32,895 nucleotides of DNA from an uncultured Hyphomicrobiales bacterium (GTDB lineage Bacteria > Pseudomonadota > Alphaproteobacteria > Rhizobiales > Beijerinckiaceae): assembly GCA_903931945.1 (NCBI GenBank), contig CAIZEI010000093.1, forward strand, positions 1-32,895, in the 5' to 3' direction. The notes below the pieces were generated by a model. The model worked only from the letters and a program-made list of their open reading frames with translations. It was not told where the DNA came from and did not search any database. This document shows, piece after piece, positions 8,839 to 17,045 of the stretch. Position 1 is the stretch's first letter; each line of letters opens with the position of its first letter. The translations under genes and the position numbers were made by a program.

Positions 8839-9669
8839 ATGCGCTACCGTTATCGCAGCCAGAGCGAACTTGACGCCAGTCTCAACGCGCGCGCGACGGT
8901 CGCCGATGTCACGCCCTATCTGACCGCTTACGCTGAAAAGTCGGCTTTGGCGCGCAAAACTCTCGACTGCCGCATCGGCGTTCCCTATGGACCAACGCCT
9001 GCCGAGCGCCTCGATATTTTCCCGGCGAAAAATCCCGGGAGCCCGGTGTTTGTGTTTATCCACGGCGGCTACTGGAAGGCGCTCGACGCCAGCGATTCCT
9101 CTTTCATGGCGCCAATGTTTGTCGAGGCGGGCGCGGCTGTTGTCGCGGTCAATTACGAACTCGCGCCGATCGCCAGCATTGAGGAAATCGTGCGTCAATG
9201 CCGCGCCGCGCTCGCTTATGTCGCACGGCAGGCGCGCGATTTTCATGGCGACGCCAGGCGCATTCACGTGTGCGGATCGTCCGCCGGCGGACATCTTGCG
9301 GGCATGATCGCAGCGGTGAAGATACCGGTGCAATCGGCTTCGATGCTGTCAGGCCTGTTCGATCTCGAACCTGTGCGGCTCTCCAATTGCAACGAATGGG
9401 CGAAGCTCGACGTTCAGTCTGCGGCGCGCAATTCGCCAATCCGTCATTTGCCGCCCTCGCCTTTGCCGCTCGTGATATCCTACGCGCCCAACGAGGCCGC
9501 CGAATTCGTTATCCAGTCAGAAGCCTATATGGCGGCTTGCGCCTCGCGCGGATACAGGGCGCAATTTGTCACTGAGCCCGGCACCAACCATTTTGACCTG
9601 CCGATGCGGCTTATGGATCGCGGTTCGGCGTTGAGCCGGGCTGTGTTGGGGGCAATGGGGTTGGGGTGA
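8839..9669 (+). CDS. Alpha/beta hydrolase, arylformamidase-like
   Basis: The start is supported by GAGGAG six bases upstream. The 276-residue protein has the HGGYW oxyanion motif at residues 75-79, which marks the kynurenine formamidase (Bna7/AFMID) and hormone-sensitive-lipase-like branch of the alpha/beta hydrolases. The nucleophile elbow GSSAGG places the catalytic Ser at 148, and the likely catalytic His is 251 in TNHFDL. It could be an N-formylkynurenine formamidase or a small-molecule esterase. No kynurenine-pathway gene is nearby, so the substrate is open. Its stop is only eight bases from the stop of the convergent hydrolase. Confidence 0.85.
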   Translation: MRYRYRSQSELDASLNARATVADVTPYLTAYAEKSALARKTLDCRIGVPYGPTPAERLDIFPAKNPGSPVFVFIHGGYWKALDASDSSFMAPMFVEAGAAVVAVNYELAPIASIEEIVRQCRAALAYVARQARDFHGDARRIHVCGSSAGGHLAGMIAAVKIPVQSASMLSGLFDLEPVRLSNCNEWAKLDVQSAARNSPIRHLPPSPLPLVISYAPNEAAEFVIQSEAYMAACASRGYRAQFVTEPGTNHFDLPMRLMDRGSALSRAVLGAMGLG

Positions 9670-9677
9670 GGGTTGCC

Positions 9678-11057
9678 TCACCCGAAAGCACTCTTAACCA
9701 CTCGCCCCGTGCCCTCGACAAACCACTTTTCACTCGCCATCGGCTTGGCAGCCAAGCGTGCGGCCATCCAGTCCGCCACCAGCACCGTCGGCGTCGGCCC
9801 AAGATTGGCGGAGGGAACGCCGCCAACAGAATGGCGGCTATCCGCATAGACCACGAGCTGCTTCGGCCCTGTCATCGCGCTGAACATCGCCTCGGTATAG
9901 CGCAGCGGGCAGAGTTCGTCCGATTCGCCGGCAAGGCAGAGGTATGGCGCTTTCACCGTGTCGATGTGGCCTTCCCAGGTAATGGTCTTGCGAAATTCAT
10001 CAAAGACTTTTTCTTCGAGAACGTTCGACATGAACATGAAGCGCATCTTGAATGTGGGCGAGGCCTCTTCAAAGATTGTGTGACACCCCGGCTCAAGACA
10101 GGTGCCAGATACCGCCGTCGCTTTGATGCGCGGCTCATAGGCGGACGCAATCGTGGAAAAAAAGGAACCGAAAGAATTTCCAGTGATCCCGATCTTGTCC
10201 ATATCGATTTCAGACCGGCTCGCCAGATAATCGCAACAGGCCTTGCCCGTTTTCATCCAGTTCTGGACGCTGAAATAAAGCCCGACCAAAGGCGCTTCAT
10301 ATTGTCCGGGACCGTCGATGGCGAGCACTGCGATTCCACGCGCCAGAAAACGGTCGCCATACATCGCAACGCTGATTTCCTTCAGCGAATCCATCCCCGG
10401 CACAGAAATGACAGCTGGGATTTTGCCACCCGCATAACCCGGCGGCAGATGCAGCCAGGCCGGTATCTTTTTGTCGCCAACCGGAATCCAGACCTCTTCT
10501 ATTTTATGGTCGGCAAGCGCAGCGTATTTCGTATAGCAATCACGTTTGCTCTTGTTGTAGGCGAGATTTTGCGCATTGGCTTCATCGATGGGCCATTGCG
10601 CGGCGCCAAAGTGAATCGCCGCCACAAAATAGTTTTCGCGCGCAGTGATCGGGTTGCCCGCGCTTTCCGCGTCTTTAGCAATCGCCTCGCGTCGTCTTGC
10701 CTGCCGTTCAAACGCGGGCGCAGCGTCTGCATATTTTTTGATGCTGGCGCGAATCGCGGCAAAATCGCCATTGGCCAGCGCGCCGCTCGGCCCCGACAGA
10801 TAGACCGAACGCGGCTGGTCCCAGTCCATGCCATTGGCCTGAATGATATTATCGAGTTGCCAGCGCTGCTCGGTCCAGCGTTTGGTCATGGGGCCTGCGT
10901 GTTCCCTGACCGGGACCGCCTGTGCTGGCGCAGTTTGCGCCTGAGCAAGTTGAATATTTGGCTCTGCGGCGAGCGCTGCCCCGCTGGCTCCAAATGCCGC
11001 TGCCGCTATCGACGCTGTTTGCAGGAAATCGCGACGGCCCAGATCGGAGTTGTTCAT
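9678..11057 (-). CDS. Tat-exported alpha/beta hydrolase
   Basis: The N-terminus NNSDLGRRDFLQTAS carries a twin-arginine signal (Arg8-Arg9 in RRDFL), followed by a hydrophobic Ala-rich stretch and an AxA-type cleavage site near residue 31. Export of the folded protein by Tat is therefore expected. The mature part has a helical cap and then a hydrolase core with nucleophile Ser295 (GNSFGS), probable Asp380 (GESDE) and His409 (DSRHSVGG). This arrangement resembles FrsA/DUF1100 and 2,6-dihydropseudooxynicotine hydrolase-type enzymes, which cleave C-C or ester bonds. The substrate is unknown. The length of 459 residues is reasonable for that group. Confidence 0.85.
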   Translation of the reverse strand: MNNSDLGRRDFLQTASIAAAAFGASGAALAAEPNIQLAQAQTAPAQAVPVREHAGPMTKRWTEQRWQLDNIIQANGMDWDQPRSVYLSGPSGALANGDFAAIRASIKKYADAAPAFERQARRREAIAKDAESAGNPITARENYFVAAIHFGAAQWPIDEANAQNLAYNKSKRDCYTKYAALADHKIEEVWIPVGDKKIPAWLHLPPGYAGGKIPAVISVPGMDSLKEISVAMYGDRFLARGIAVLAIDGPGQYEAPLVGLYFSVQNWMKTGKACCDYLASRSEIDMDKIGITGNSFGSFFSTIASAYEPRIKATAVSGTCLEPGCHTIFEEASPTFKMRFMFMSNVLEEKVFDEFRKTITWEGHIDTVKAPYLCLAGESDELCPLRYTEAMFSAMTGPKQLVVYADSRHSVGGVPSANLGPTPTVLVADWMAARLAAKPMASEKWFVEGTGRVVKSAFG

Positions 11058-11136
11058 TGCGTCCTCCCATAGAAATTCGATGGGAGTTTAACCGTGTGCC
11101 CGGTCAGCGCAAGCGCAAGTCATTCGCGCGAAGGCC

Positions 11137-12282
11137 TCATATCGCCTTGCCATACATGCGATAGCGCTTCACCGGCGGCCCCGCGCACATCTCGCACAGG
11201 CGCGCCATCGGCTTGTTGCCTTCAAGCACCCAACTGAATTCCGCCCAGTCATATTTGCCTGCGGCCTGAATTTTGATCTCATTGGTCAACAGCGCCACCA
11301 TGGCCCCGGCATGGGCGGTGCCTTGCACCGATTTGCGAATGCCCATGAAGATCACACGTCCCGAGCGAAAGCGATCTGTAACCAACGCATAGACGAGTTT
11401 CGCCCAGTTGAACGGCAGCAATTTGCCGCCGAAGTGCAGCAAGGGTTCGTTGTAATTGGGCATGAACACCATAAAGCCAACTTCAACGCCATCGAGCAGC
11501 ACAAACCGGCAGAACTGGCCGCGCACAAACCGCACGAACTCGCCGAGCATCGCCATGATTTCATCCGCGCTCAAGGGTATAAAACCCCAGTTCTCGCTCC
11601 AGGAATCGTTGAAGATATCGCACAACAGCGCAGCTTCTTCGGCTTTCCGCTTCATGTCTGGCGAGCGCAAAGTCAGATGCGTATTGGCCTTTGCGAATTC
11701 GGTCAATTTTTTGGCGCGCGGACTGATTTTTTCAGGATCGACGCGAAAGGCCAGCAGATCGGTTTCCTTGGCAAACCCGGCGCGCTCCAGCAATGCCCCA
11801 GTCCAGGGTCGCGCCTGCGTCATGAAGAGCGCGGGCGGGGTGTCGAAACCCTCGACCTGCAATCCGCATTCCTCATTGATAGAGAGGTTGAACGGCCCGA
11901 CCATTTTGACGCTGCCGCGCGCGCGCAACCAGTCTGCGCCAGCAGCGACAAGGGCGTCGGCGGCTTCCTGATCGTCGAGACAGTCGAAAAAGCCGAAATG
12001 CCCGGCCCCATCCTTGTGGACTTCGAGATGACGCCTGTTGATCTGTGCGCTGATCCGTCCGACAGGCTTGCCGTCGCGCGTGGCGACGAACAGCTGAGCC
12101 TCTCCAAATTTGAAGAACGGCCCTTTTTCCTTCGACAGGCGATCCTTGTCCATGACCAGCAATGGCGGCACCCAGGTGGGATCGTCGCCGTGAACGATAT
12201 AGGGCACCTGCAAAAAAAGATCGCGCCCGGCGGTATCTGTGACAGGCGTGACAACCAAAAATCCGGGGATTGAAGGCGTCAC
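11137..12282 (-). CDS. GNAT-fold acyltransferase, candidate bacterial ceramide synthase
   Basis: The GTG start (12282-12280) overlaps the TGA of the ketoacyl synthase gene (GTGA), so translation is coupled. The 381-residue protein lacks a signal peptide. It shows a GNAT-like N-terminal segment (FVATRDGKPVGRISAQINRR, about residues 65-84) and a second GNAT-like half with FVLLDGVEVGFMVF (about residues 260-275), i.e. a tandem acyltransferase. In Caulobacter, as I recall, the bacterial ceramide synthase bCerS is a GNAT-type protein encoded near serine palmitoyltransferase. Position and size here suggest the same job: transferring a fatty acyl group to the amine of the long-chain base. The fold is fairly sure; the ceramide role is inferred from context. 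Confidence 0.72.
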   Translation of the reverse strand: MTPSIPGFLVVTPVTDTAGRDLFLQVPYIVHGDDPTWVPPLLVMDKDRLSKEKGPFFKFGEAQLFVATRDGKPVGRISAQINRRHLEVHKDGAGHFGFFDCLDDQEAADALVAAGADWLRARGSVKMVGPFNLSINEECGLQVEGFDTPPALFMTQARPWTGALLERAGFAKETDLLAFRVDPEKISPRAKKLTEFAKANTHLTLRSPDMKRKAEEAALLCDIFNDSWSENWGFIPLSADEIMAMLGEFVRFVRGQFCRFVLLDGVEVGFMVFMPNYNEPLLHFGGKLLPFNWAKLVYALVTDRFRSGRVIFMGIRKSVQGTAHAGAMVALLTNEIKIQAAGKYDWAEFSWVLEGNKPMARLCEMCAGPPVKRYRMYGKAI

Positions 12283-13535
12283 AGGTTCACATCCGCCCGT
12301 GTCAGCGCCAGCGTCACATTCAAACCGCCAAAAGCGAACGAGTTGGACAACACCGCTTCGGGGTTAACCTTGCGCGGCCCTTCGGGAATGGCGTCAATCG
12401 GGCAATCGGGGTCCGGCTCAAGATAATTGAGAGTTGGCGGCGCAATTCCGGATTCAAGCGTCGCAATCGCCGCCACCAGCTCCAGCGCGCCCGAGGCGCC
12501 CATGGCGTGACCGATGGACGATTTAATCGTTGAGACCGGAAGCTTGTCGGTTGCTGCGCCAAACACCTCGCGGATCGCCTGGGCCTCCAGACGGTCATTG
12601 ATCTGAGTCCCGGTGCCATGCGCATTGATATAGCCGATGCGTTCGGGCGTCAGACCCGAATCGCGCAGCGCTGCGTGCAGCGCCCGCACCATGCCCCGCC
12701 CATCCGGGGTTGTCAGATCACCCGCGTCGCTGGTCATCCCGCCGCCGGCAAGACGCGCAAGCGCGGGCGCGCCGCGCGCCCGGGCGTGGTCCGTCGTTTC
12801 GAGGACAAACATCGCTGCCCCCTCGCCGATGCTCATGCCAAGTCGGCCTTTCGAAAAGGGTCGGCAGATATCGGTGGTCACCACGCGCAGAGCATCCCAG
12901 GCGCGCAGATAGCCAAAATCGTAACAGGCGTCGGAGCCGCCAACGAGCGCGACATCGGCGAGCCCACTTCGCAGCATCATCACGCCCATCAAAATCGCAT
13001 GGGCCGCCGAGGCGCAGGCGCTCGATGTCGCGAAAACCGGCCCGTGCGCGCCGGTTTCGCGTGCAATCCGGCTGGATGCGCCGCTCGCCATGGTCATCGG
13101 AATGGTGAGCGGAACGGGTTTGCGCCCTTCCAGCAAGATGCGCTGCCATCCCTGGCCAACCGATTCATTGCCAGCGTTAGCCGTGCCCACAATGACCGCA
13201 ATCCGGTCCGCGACAGGGGGCGCGACATCGAAACCTGCCTCTTTCCACGCCTGCCGGGCGGCAACCGCCGCAAATTGCGAAAATCGGTCAAGACCCGCCA
13301 GCACGCGCGGTTCAAAATGCTGCGTCGGGTCGAACCCGATCACCGGGGCTCCGCGCGTGAAGCGCAACTTGAGGCCCGCCATGAATTCAGGAGGCAAGTT
13401 CAGTTCGCGCCCGTTTTCATCAAACGGCTTTATATGTCCCTCGCCTGCCAGAATTGCATTTTGAAACGCCGCGACATCCAGACCGGCGCATGAAACGACG
13501 CCGCGTCCGGTAATTTCAACCCATGGCGACGCCAT
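12279..13535 (-). CDS. Beta-ketoacyl-ACP synthase, FabF/KAS II type
   Basis: The 418-residue enzyme condenses acyl groups with malonyl-ACP. The complete Cys-His-His set is visible: Cys174 in SSACASA, His306 in NAHGTGTQIND, and Lys338/His343 in KSSIGHAMGASG, so it should be active. It starts two bases after the stop of the ACP gene and overlaps the GNAT gene, forming a three-gene operon. Housekeeping fabF usually sits with fabG/acpP; here it sits with a dedicated ACP and opposite a serine palmitoyltransferase-type gene. A specialised role in supplying a long acyl chain for lipid synthesis is therefore likely. Polyketide or capsule-anchor synthesis is an alternative. Confidence 0.92.
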   Translation of the reverse strand: MASPWVEITGRGVVSCAGLDVAAFQNAILAGEGHIKPFDENGRELNLPPEFMAGLKLRFTRGAPVIGFDPTQHFEPRVLAGLDRFSQFAAVAARQAWKEAGFDVAPPVADRIAVIVGTANAGNESVGQGWQRILLEGRKPVPLTIPMTMASGASSRIARETGAHGPVFATSSACASAAHAILMGVMMLRSGLADVALVGGSDACYDFGYLRAWDALRVVTTDICRPFSKGRLGMSIGEGAAMFVLETTDHARARGAPALARLAGGGMTSDAGDLTTPDGRGMVRALHAALRDSGLTPERIGYINAHGTGTQINDRLEAQAIREVFGAATDKLPVSTIKSSIGHAMGASGALELVAAIATLESGIAPPTLNYLEPDPDCPIDAIPEGPRKVNPEAVLSNSFAFGGLNVTLALTRADVNL

Positions 13536-13537
13536 TG

Positions 13538-13798
13538 CTAGGCCTGACCGGCAGCAGGAATAAAGGCCGCCAACGCGCGAACAAAATCGCCGACAGTGTC
13601 GAACTTTGAGTCCTGAGGCAGATCGATCGTTGTCTCGAATTCTTCCTCGACCTTGAAAACAACATGTATCACATCGATCGAATCGATTTTCACTGCCGCA
13701 ATCGGAGTGTCCATGTCGAATTCGACCGACTTGTCCTGAATCTCGGAATGAATGAAACTCAGAATTTTCGTATAAATTTGTTCGTTGTCACTGGCCAC
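13538..13798 (-). CDS. Dedicated acyl carrier protein
   Basis: The 86-residue acidic protein has the four-helix ACP pattern with the phosphopantetheine attachment Ser40 in KIDSIDVIHV (the usual DSL written DSI). Helix II is followed by the acidic EEEF patch that docks partner enzymes. It starts at GTG 13798 with GGGG six bases upstream and is the first gene of the ACP-ketoacyl synthase-GNAT operon. As a non-housekeeping ACP next to a serine palmitoyltransferase-type gene it matches the arrangement known in Caulobacter and Sphingomonas, where the acyl donor for the first sphingolipid step is carried on a special ACP. Confidence 0.92.
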   Translation of the reverse strand: MASDNEQIYTKILSFIHSEIQDKSVEFDMDTPIAAVKIDSIDVIHVVFKVEEEFETTIDLPQDSKFDTVGDFVRALAAFIPAAGQA

Positions 13799-14172
13799 GC
13801 GAAACCCCGTTTCTCAGAACTCTGATCATGGCGCCGGAACAGCAGGCAACGTCATTGACATGCGCCGCCCCATGCGAAACCCCGGCACTGGTATAGGGGA
13901 GTTGCATCGGCGCGGCAACTTGCCGCAAAGACGCCTTTCGTCAGGCCGGCCAGCGCGCGCGAGGGCCGCATTGTCTGGCAATCCAGCGAAAGAAGCCGAT
14001 ATTTGCGGCAAACTCGACAAACCTGATCGCGTGCGCGGTGAACCCGACCGTTTGCCTTCGCGATGCGGATATGAAATGTGTAACTCAAATGTCATAGCAG
14101 CCTTGTCCCGTCGGAATAACCGTAGCCTTATCCAGGCGGCGCCCGCCGGACTTGTCCCAAACGGAATGCCTC
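13799..14172. other. Divergent intergenic region between the ACP operon and the Spt gene
   Basis: These 374 bases separate two divergent lipid transcription units and must hold both promoters. No well-spaced -35/-10 pair could be named with confidence. A CTTGTCCC word occurs twice (about 14102 and 14151) ahead of the Spt gene, and a small GC palindrome lies between the copies. No gene is supported; the short frames on both strands are unconvincing. Confidence 0.4.
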
Positions 14173-15402
14173 GTGTCTGAAGATCGAAACAGTCTCGAAA
14201 CCTATGCGCAGCGTTGGATAAGGCTCGGCAATCTTGACCGGCTTGCTATTTACAATCCCTACTTCGCCCCCATCGATACGATGGCGGCGGCGCGACAAGC
14301 CAACGGCGAGAGACTGGTCAGCTTCGCTCATTATGATTATCTCGGCCTTTCTCGTCATCCTGAGATCGCAGAAGCCGCCTGTTCCGCCATCAGGACAATA
14401 GGCGCTGGCGTCGGGGCCTCACGGCTGGTCGGCGGAGAGCGCTCCACGCACAGGGCCTTTGAATTGGCGATCGCCGACTTTCTTGGCTGCGGCGACGCGC
14501 TGGCGTTGGTCAGCGGCTATGGAACAAATGTCTCCCTCCTCGGCCATCTGCTTGGCGGCGGCGACGCCATCGTCATCGACGAGCTCTCTCACAATAGCAT
14601 TGTGTCGGGGTCGGAGCTGTCGCGCGCCAAAACCCTGACCTTTCCACATAACGATATGGATGCGCTGGAAAAGCTGCTCGAAGAGCGGCGCGGCGAATTC
14701 GGTCGCGTTCTGATTGTGATCGAAGGCCTGTACAGCATGGATGGCGACATCCCTGACCTGCCAAGGGCCCTCGAAATCCGCGACCGCTTCAATGCCTGGC
14801 TTATGGTGGACGAAGCCCATTCCATTGGCGTGCTCGGCGCCACGGGGCGGGGCGTGGCTGAACACTATGGCATTGAGCCCGCGCGCATCGATCTGATCAT
14901 CGGCACTCTGTCCAAGACCTTTGTCTCGAGCGGCGGTTTCATCGCCGGAGGCAAGACGGTCATGGAATGGTTGCGTTACACCCTGCCCGGCTTCGTTTAT
15001 AGCGTCGGGCTGGCGCCGCCTGTGACGGCTGCGGCCCACGCCGCGCTGAAAATTCTTCGGCGCGAGCCCGAGCGAATCGCGAAAATGCGCGATATCACCG
15101 GTTTTTTTGTGCGTCGTGCCCGCGAAGAAGGCCTTGATGTCGGCGACGCAATCGGAGCAGCCGTCGTGCCGCTCATGTGCGCGGATACGATCAAAACAGT
15201 GCTTTTGTCGCGCGCCCTGCTGGAACGTGGCTATTATGTGCCGCCGATCGTCCAGACCGGCGTGCCAAAAAACAAGCCACGGTTGCGATTCTTTTTCTCC
15301 GCAAGCCACGAACGCAGCGACGTTGAAGGCGTCATCGCGGCCATATGCGACGCGCAGTCATCCAAAAATGACGCCGCTGCCGCCATGTTCGCACGCGGTT
15401 GA
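14173..15402 (+). CDS. spt: Alpha-oxoamine synthase, probable serine palmitoyltransferase
   Basis: This PLP enzyme of the alpha-oxoamine synthase family would condense serine with an acyl thioester to 3-ketosphinganine, the committed step of sphingolipid synthesis. With the GTG at 14173 (GGA seven bases upstream; TTG 14152 is an alternative) it has 409 residues. The PLP-stacking His140 is in DELSHNS, Asp213/His216 are in MVDEAHSIG, and the Schiff-base Lys248 is in GTLSKTF. Glycine C-acetyltransferase (kbl) and BioF share these motifs, but no threonine or biotin genes are nearby. The divergent ACP/ketoacyl synthase/GNAT operon and the downstream sphingolipid genes favour serine palmitoyltransferase. 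RkpG of rhizobial capsule synthesis belongs to the same family and is the main alternative. Confidence 0.85.
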   Translation: MSEDRNSLETYAQRWIRLGNLDRLAIYNPYFAPIDTMAAARQANGERLVSFAHYDYLGLSRHPEIAEAACSAIRTIGAGVGASRLVGGERSTHRAFELAIADFLGCGDALALVSGYGTNVSLLGHLLGGGDAIVIDELSHNSIVSGSELSRAKTLTFPHNDMDALEKLLEERRGEFGRVLIVIEGLYSMDGDIPDLPRALEIRDRFNAWLMVDEAHSIGVLGATGRGVAEHYGIEPARIDLIIGTLSKTFVSSGGFIAGGKTVMEWLRYTLPGFVYSVGLAPPVTAAAHAALKILRREPERIAKMRDITGFFVRRAREEGLDVGDAIGAAVVPLMCADTIKTVLLSRALLERGYYVPPIVQTGVPKNKPRLRFFFSASHERSDVEGVIAAICDAQSSKNDAAAAMFARG

Positions 15403-15411
15403 TTGCATGCT

Positions 15412-15431
15412 CTATTCGGGTCCCCGAATAG
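15412..15431 (+). terminator. Perfect 9-bp hairpin just after the Spt gene
   Basis: CTATTCGGG-TC-CCCGAATAG starts nine bases after the stop codon. The stem is strong but no T-run follows, so it may act as a transcript-end stabiliser or a Rho-assisted terminator rather than a classical one. Confidence 0.5.
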
Positions 15432-15450
15432 CCAAAGCCGCAGCTATCTG

Positions 15451-15464
15451 TTAACACATGTTAA
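15451..15464. promoter_or_regulatory. Operator-like palindrome upstream of the export lipoprotein gene
   Basis: TTAACA-CA-TGTTAA is a perfect 6+6 inverted repeat with a two-base centre in an otherwise GC-rich region, about 200-250 bases before the polysaccharide-export gene. The size and symmetry fit a helix-turn-helix dimer site. The regulator is not identified. Confidence 0.4.
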
Positions 15465-15698
15465 TCACATTCGTAGGTTTTTACGTATCGGAGCTATGGT
15501 TCCGGAGCGAAACGCGCGAATGGGTGGTATCCTTTCGGCGCGGGCTTGGGGGGCAGGTTGTTGCGTCGCGGTAACAGGTTTCGGGAATATCTCCGGACCG
15601 GCGACTGCTGGCGCCAGCTTGCTTGACGCGGAGGGGAAAGCCCGGCCACTACTGCCGGTGTAGTGGAACGATTTATAAGGCAAAGCAGGGGCCGTGAC

Positions 15699-16868
15699 TT
15701 GAAGGTTTCAGGAATTCGTCTCGCGTTCGCTGGCGTTGTGTCCATGCTGCTGGCTGGATGTTCCGCGTTGCCCTCGCAGGGTCCCCTCGCCAATGAGGTG
15801 GTCAGCGGGGCGACTGCGGCAGATGGCGAGGCCCGTTACGCGATCATCGAATTGACCGAACGAGTGCAGGATCTTCTCTCGCGCGTTGGCGCCGTTTCGC
15901 TGGCCTCGCGATTCGGCGATCACCGGGCGACGCCTGAGCCAGTGATTGGCATCGGCGATCAGCTCGCCGTGACCGTCTGGGAAGCAGCCGCCGGCGGACT
16001 TTTCTCCGCCCCCAGTTTTGGAGGCGTCACTGCCGGCGCCCATTCTGCACAAATTCCCCCGCAAAATGTGCCAGGCGATGGCTCGATCACGGTGCCCTAC
16101 GCGGGTCGTGTCCGGGTTGCCGGACTGACGGCGCGGCAGATTGAACGCGCGATTGTCGAACGTCTGAAGGACAAGGCTATCGAGCCGCAGGCGCTTGTCA
16201 CGATCACCCAAAGCATCAGCAATTCAGTCACCGTGACAGGCGAAGTTACAGCTGGCGCGCGGGTGCCGCTCACCGGTCGGGGCGACAAGGTTCTGGACAT
16301 CATTGCAAGCGTTGGCGGCGTCCGCGTTCCAGTCCATGATACTTTCATTACCCTGAACCGGGGCAACGCATCGGTTTCCGTGCCGATGCAATCCCTGCTC
16401 GATCATCCGGCCGAAAACATCTTCGTTCGCCCTGGCGATGTCATCACCCTGGTCGGCAGACCGCAGTGGTTCTCGGTCTTTGGCGCGACGGGACGCAATT
16501 TTGTCATTCCTTTCGATGCGGCTGGCATGACCCTCGCCGAGGGCATCGCCAAAGCGGGCGGTCTGCTCGACATGGGCGCCGACCCCGAGGGCGTCTTCCT
16601 GATGCGACCGGAACCTGCCTCCATCGTCAGCCAGCTCGATCCGACTTATCCGATCGCACCGGGCCAGACGAGCGTCAATGTGATCTACCGCGCCAATATG
16701 CGAGACGCGAACACCTATTTCATCGCGCGCAAATTCGCCCTTCGCCATCAGGACATCCTGTATGTCGCAGGTTCGGAAGCCAATCAGTTGCAAAAGGCCC
16801 TTACTGTTATCAACGCCGGCTCTCAGGCGGTTTACAATGTGGCGGTATCGAAACCCTACCTGAAATAA
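15699..16868 (+). CDS. Outer-membrane polysaccharide export lipoprotein, Wza/KpsD-like
   Basis: The protein has a lipoprotein signal peptide with lipobox LLAGC. The TTG at 15699 (AGGGG upstream; Cys21) is preferred, and a GTG at 15663 would add 12 residues. The polysaccharide export domain follows (GDQLAVTVWEAA ... GDGSITVPYAGRVRVAGLT), then SLBB-type repeats (VTGEVTAGARVPL and FGATGRNFVIPFDAAG). This is the architecture of the octameric outer-membrane channel for capsule or exopolysaccharide. No Wzc kinase, Wzx/Wzy or ABC exporter is adjacent, so it is an orphan here. A strong hairpin follows its stop. The secretion partner may be elsewhere in the genome. Confidence 0.87.
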   Translation: MKVSGIRLAFAGVVSMLLAGCSALPSQGPLANEVVSGATAADGEARYAIIELTERVQDLLSRVGAVSLASRFGDHRATPEPVIGIGDQLAVTVWEAAAGGLFSAPSFGGVTAGAHSAQIPPQNVPGDGSITVPYAGRVRVAGLTARQIERAIVERLKDKAIEPQALVTITQSISNSVTVTGEVTAGARVPLTGRGDKVLDIIASVGGVRVPVHDTFITLNRGNASVSVPMQSLLDHPAENIFVRPGDVITLVGRPQWFSVFGATGRNFVIPFDAAGMTLAEGIAKAGGLLDMGADPEGVFLMRPEPASIVSQLDPTYPIAPGQTSVNVIYRANMRDANTYFIARKFALRHQDILYVAGSEANQLQKALTVINAGSQAVYNVAVSKPYLK

Positions 16869-16878
16869 TGCCAAAGGC

Positions 16879-16911
16879 AATTCCAGCAGAACATCAACTT
16901 CTGCTGGAATT
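16879..16911 (+). terminator. Perfect 13-bp hairpin after the export lipoprotein gene
   Basis: AATTCCAGCAGAA (16879-16891) and TTCTGCTGGAATT (16899-16911) form an uninterrupted 13-bp stem with a 7-base loop, ten bases after the stop. No T-run follows directly. It lies between two convergent genes and could mark transcript ends in either direction. The rest of the spacer to 17045 is AT-rich with nothing recognised. Confidence 0.6.
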
Positions 16912-17045
16912 ATCGCCATATCAAATACTTACAGATATTTCTTACGCAAGCCTGCGAGCCGCCGGGGCAGCCTGTGTGAATATCTGCGCAAACTCCCATA
17001 AACGTTTGATTTTAAATAATTTTATATAAGAAATTTGGAAAGTCG

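Noticed and set aside
9666-11072. A 468-codon plus-strand open frame
   Set aside because: It is the antisense shadow of the Tat-exported hydrolase, which has a twin-arginine signal and a catalytic triad. The shadow product is rich in Arg/His with no recognisable fold.
12710-13149. Short frames on both strands across the ketoacyl synthase gene
   Set aside because: They overlap the catalytic core of a complete KAS enzyme and encode Arg/Ser-rich noise.
14419-15309. A 296-codon minus-strand open frame
   Set aside because: Antisense to the Spt gene, whose PLP-binding residues are all in place.
14173-15402. Annotation as BioF (8-amino-7-oxononanoate synthase) or Kbl
   Set aside because: Motifs are shared, but no biotin or threonine-catabolism genes are near, while a dedicated ACP operon and sphingolipid-type genes are.
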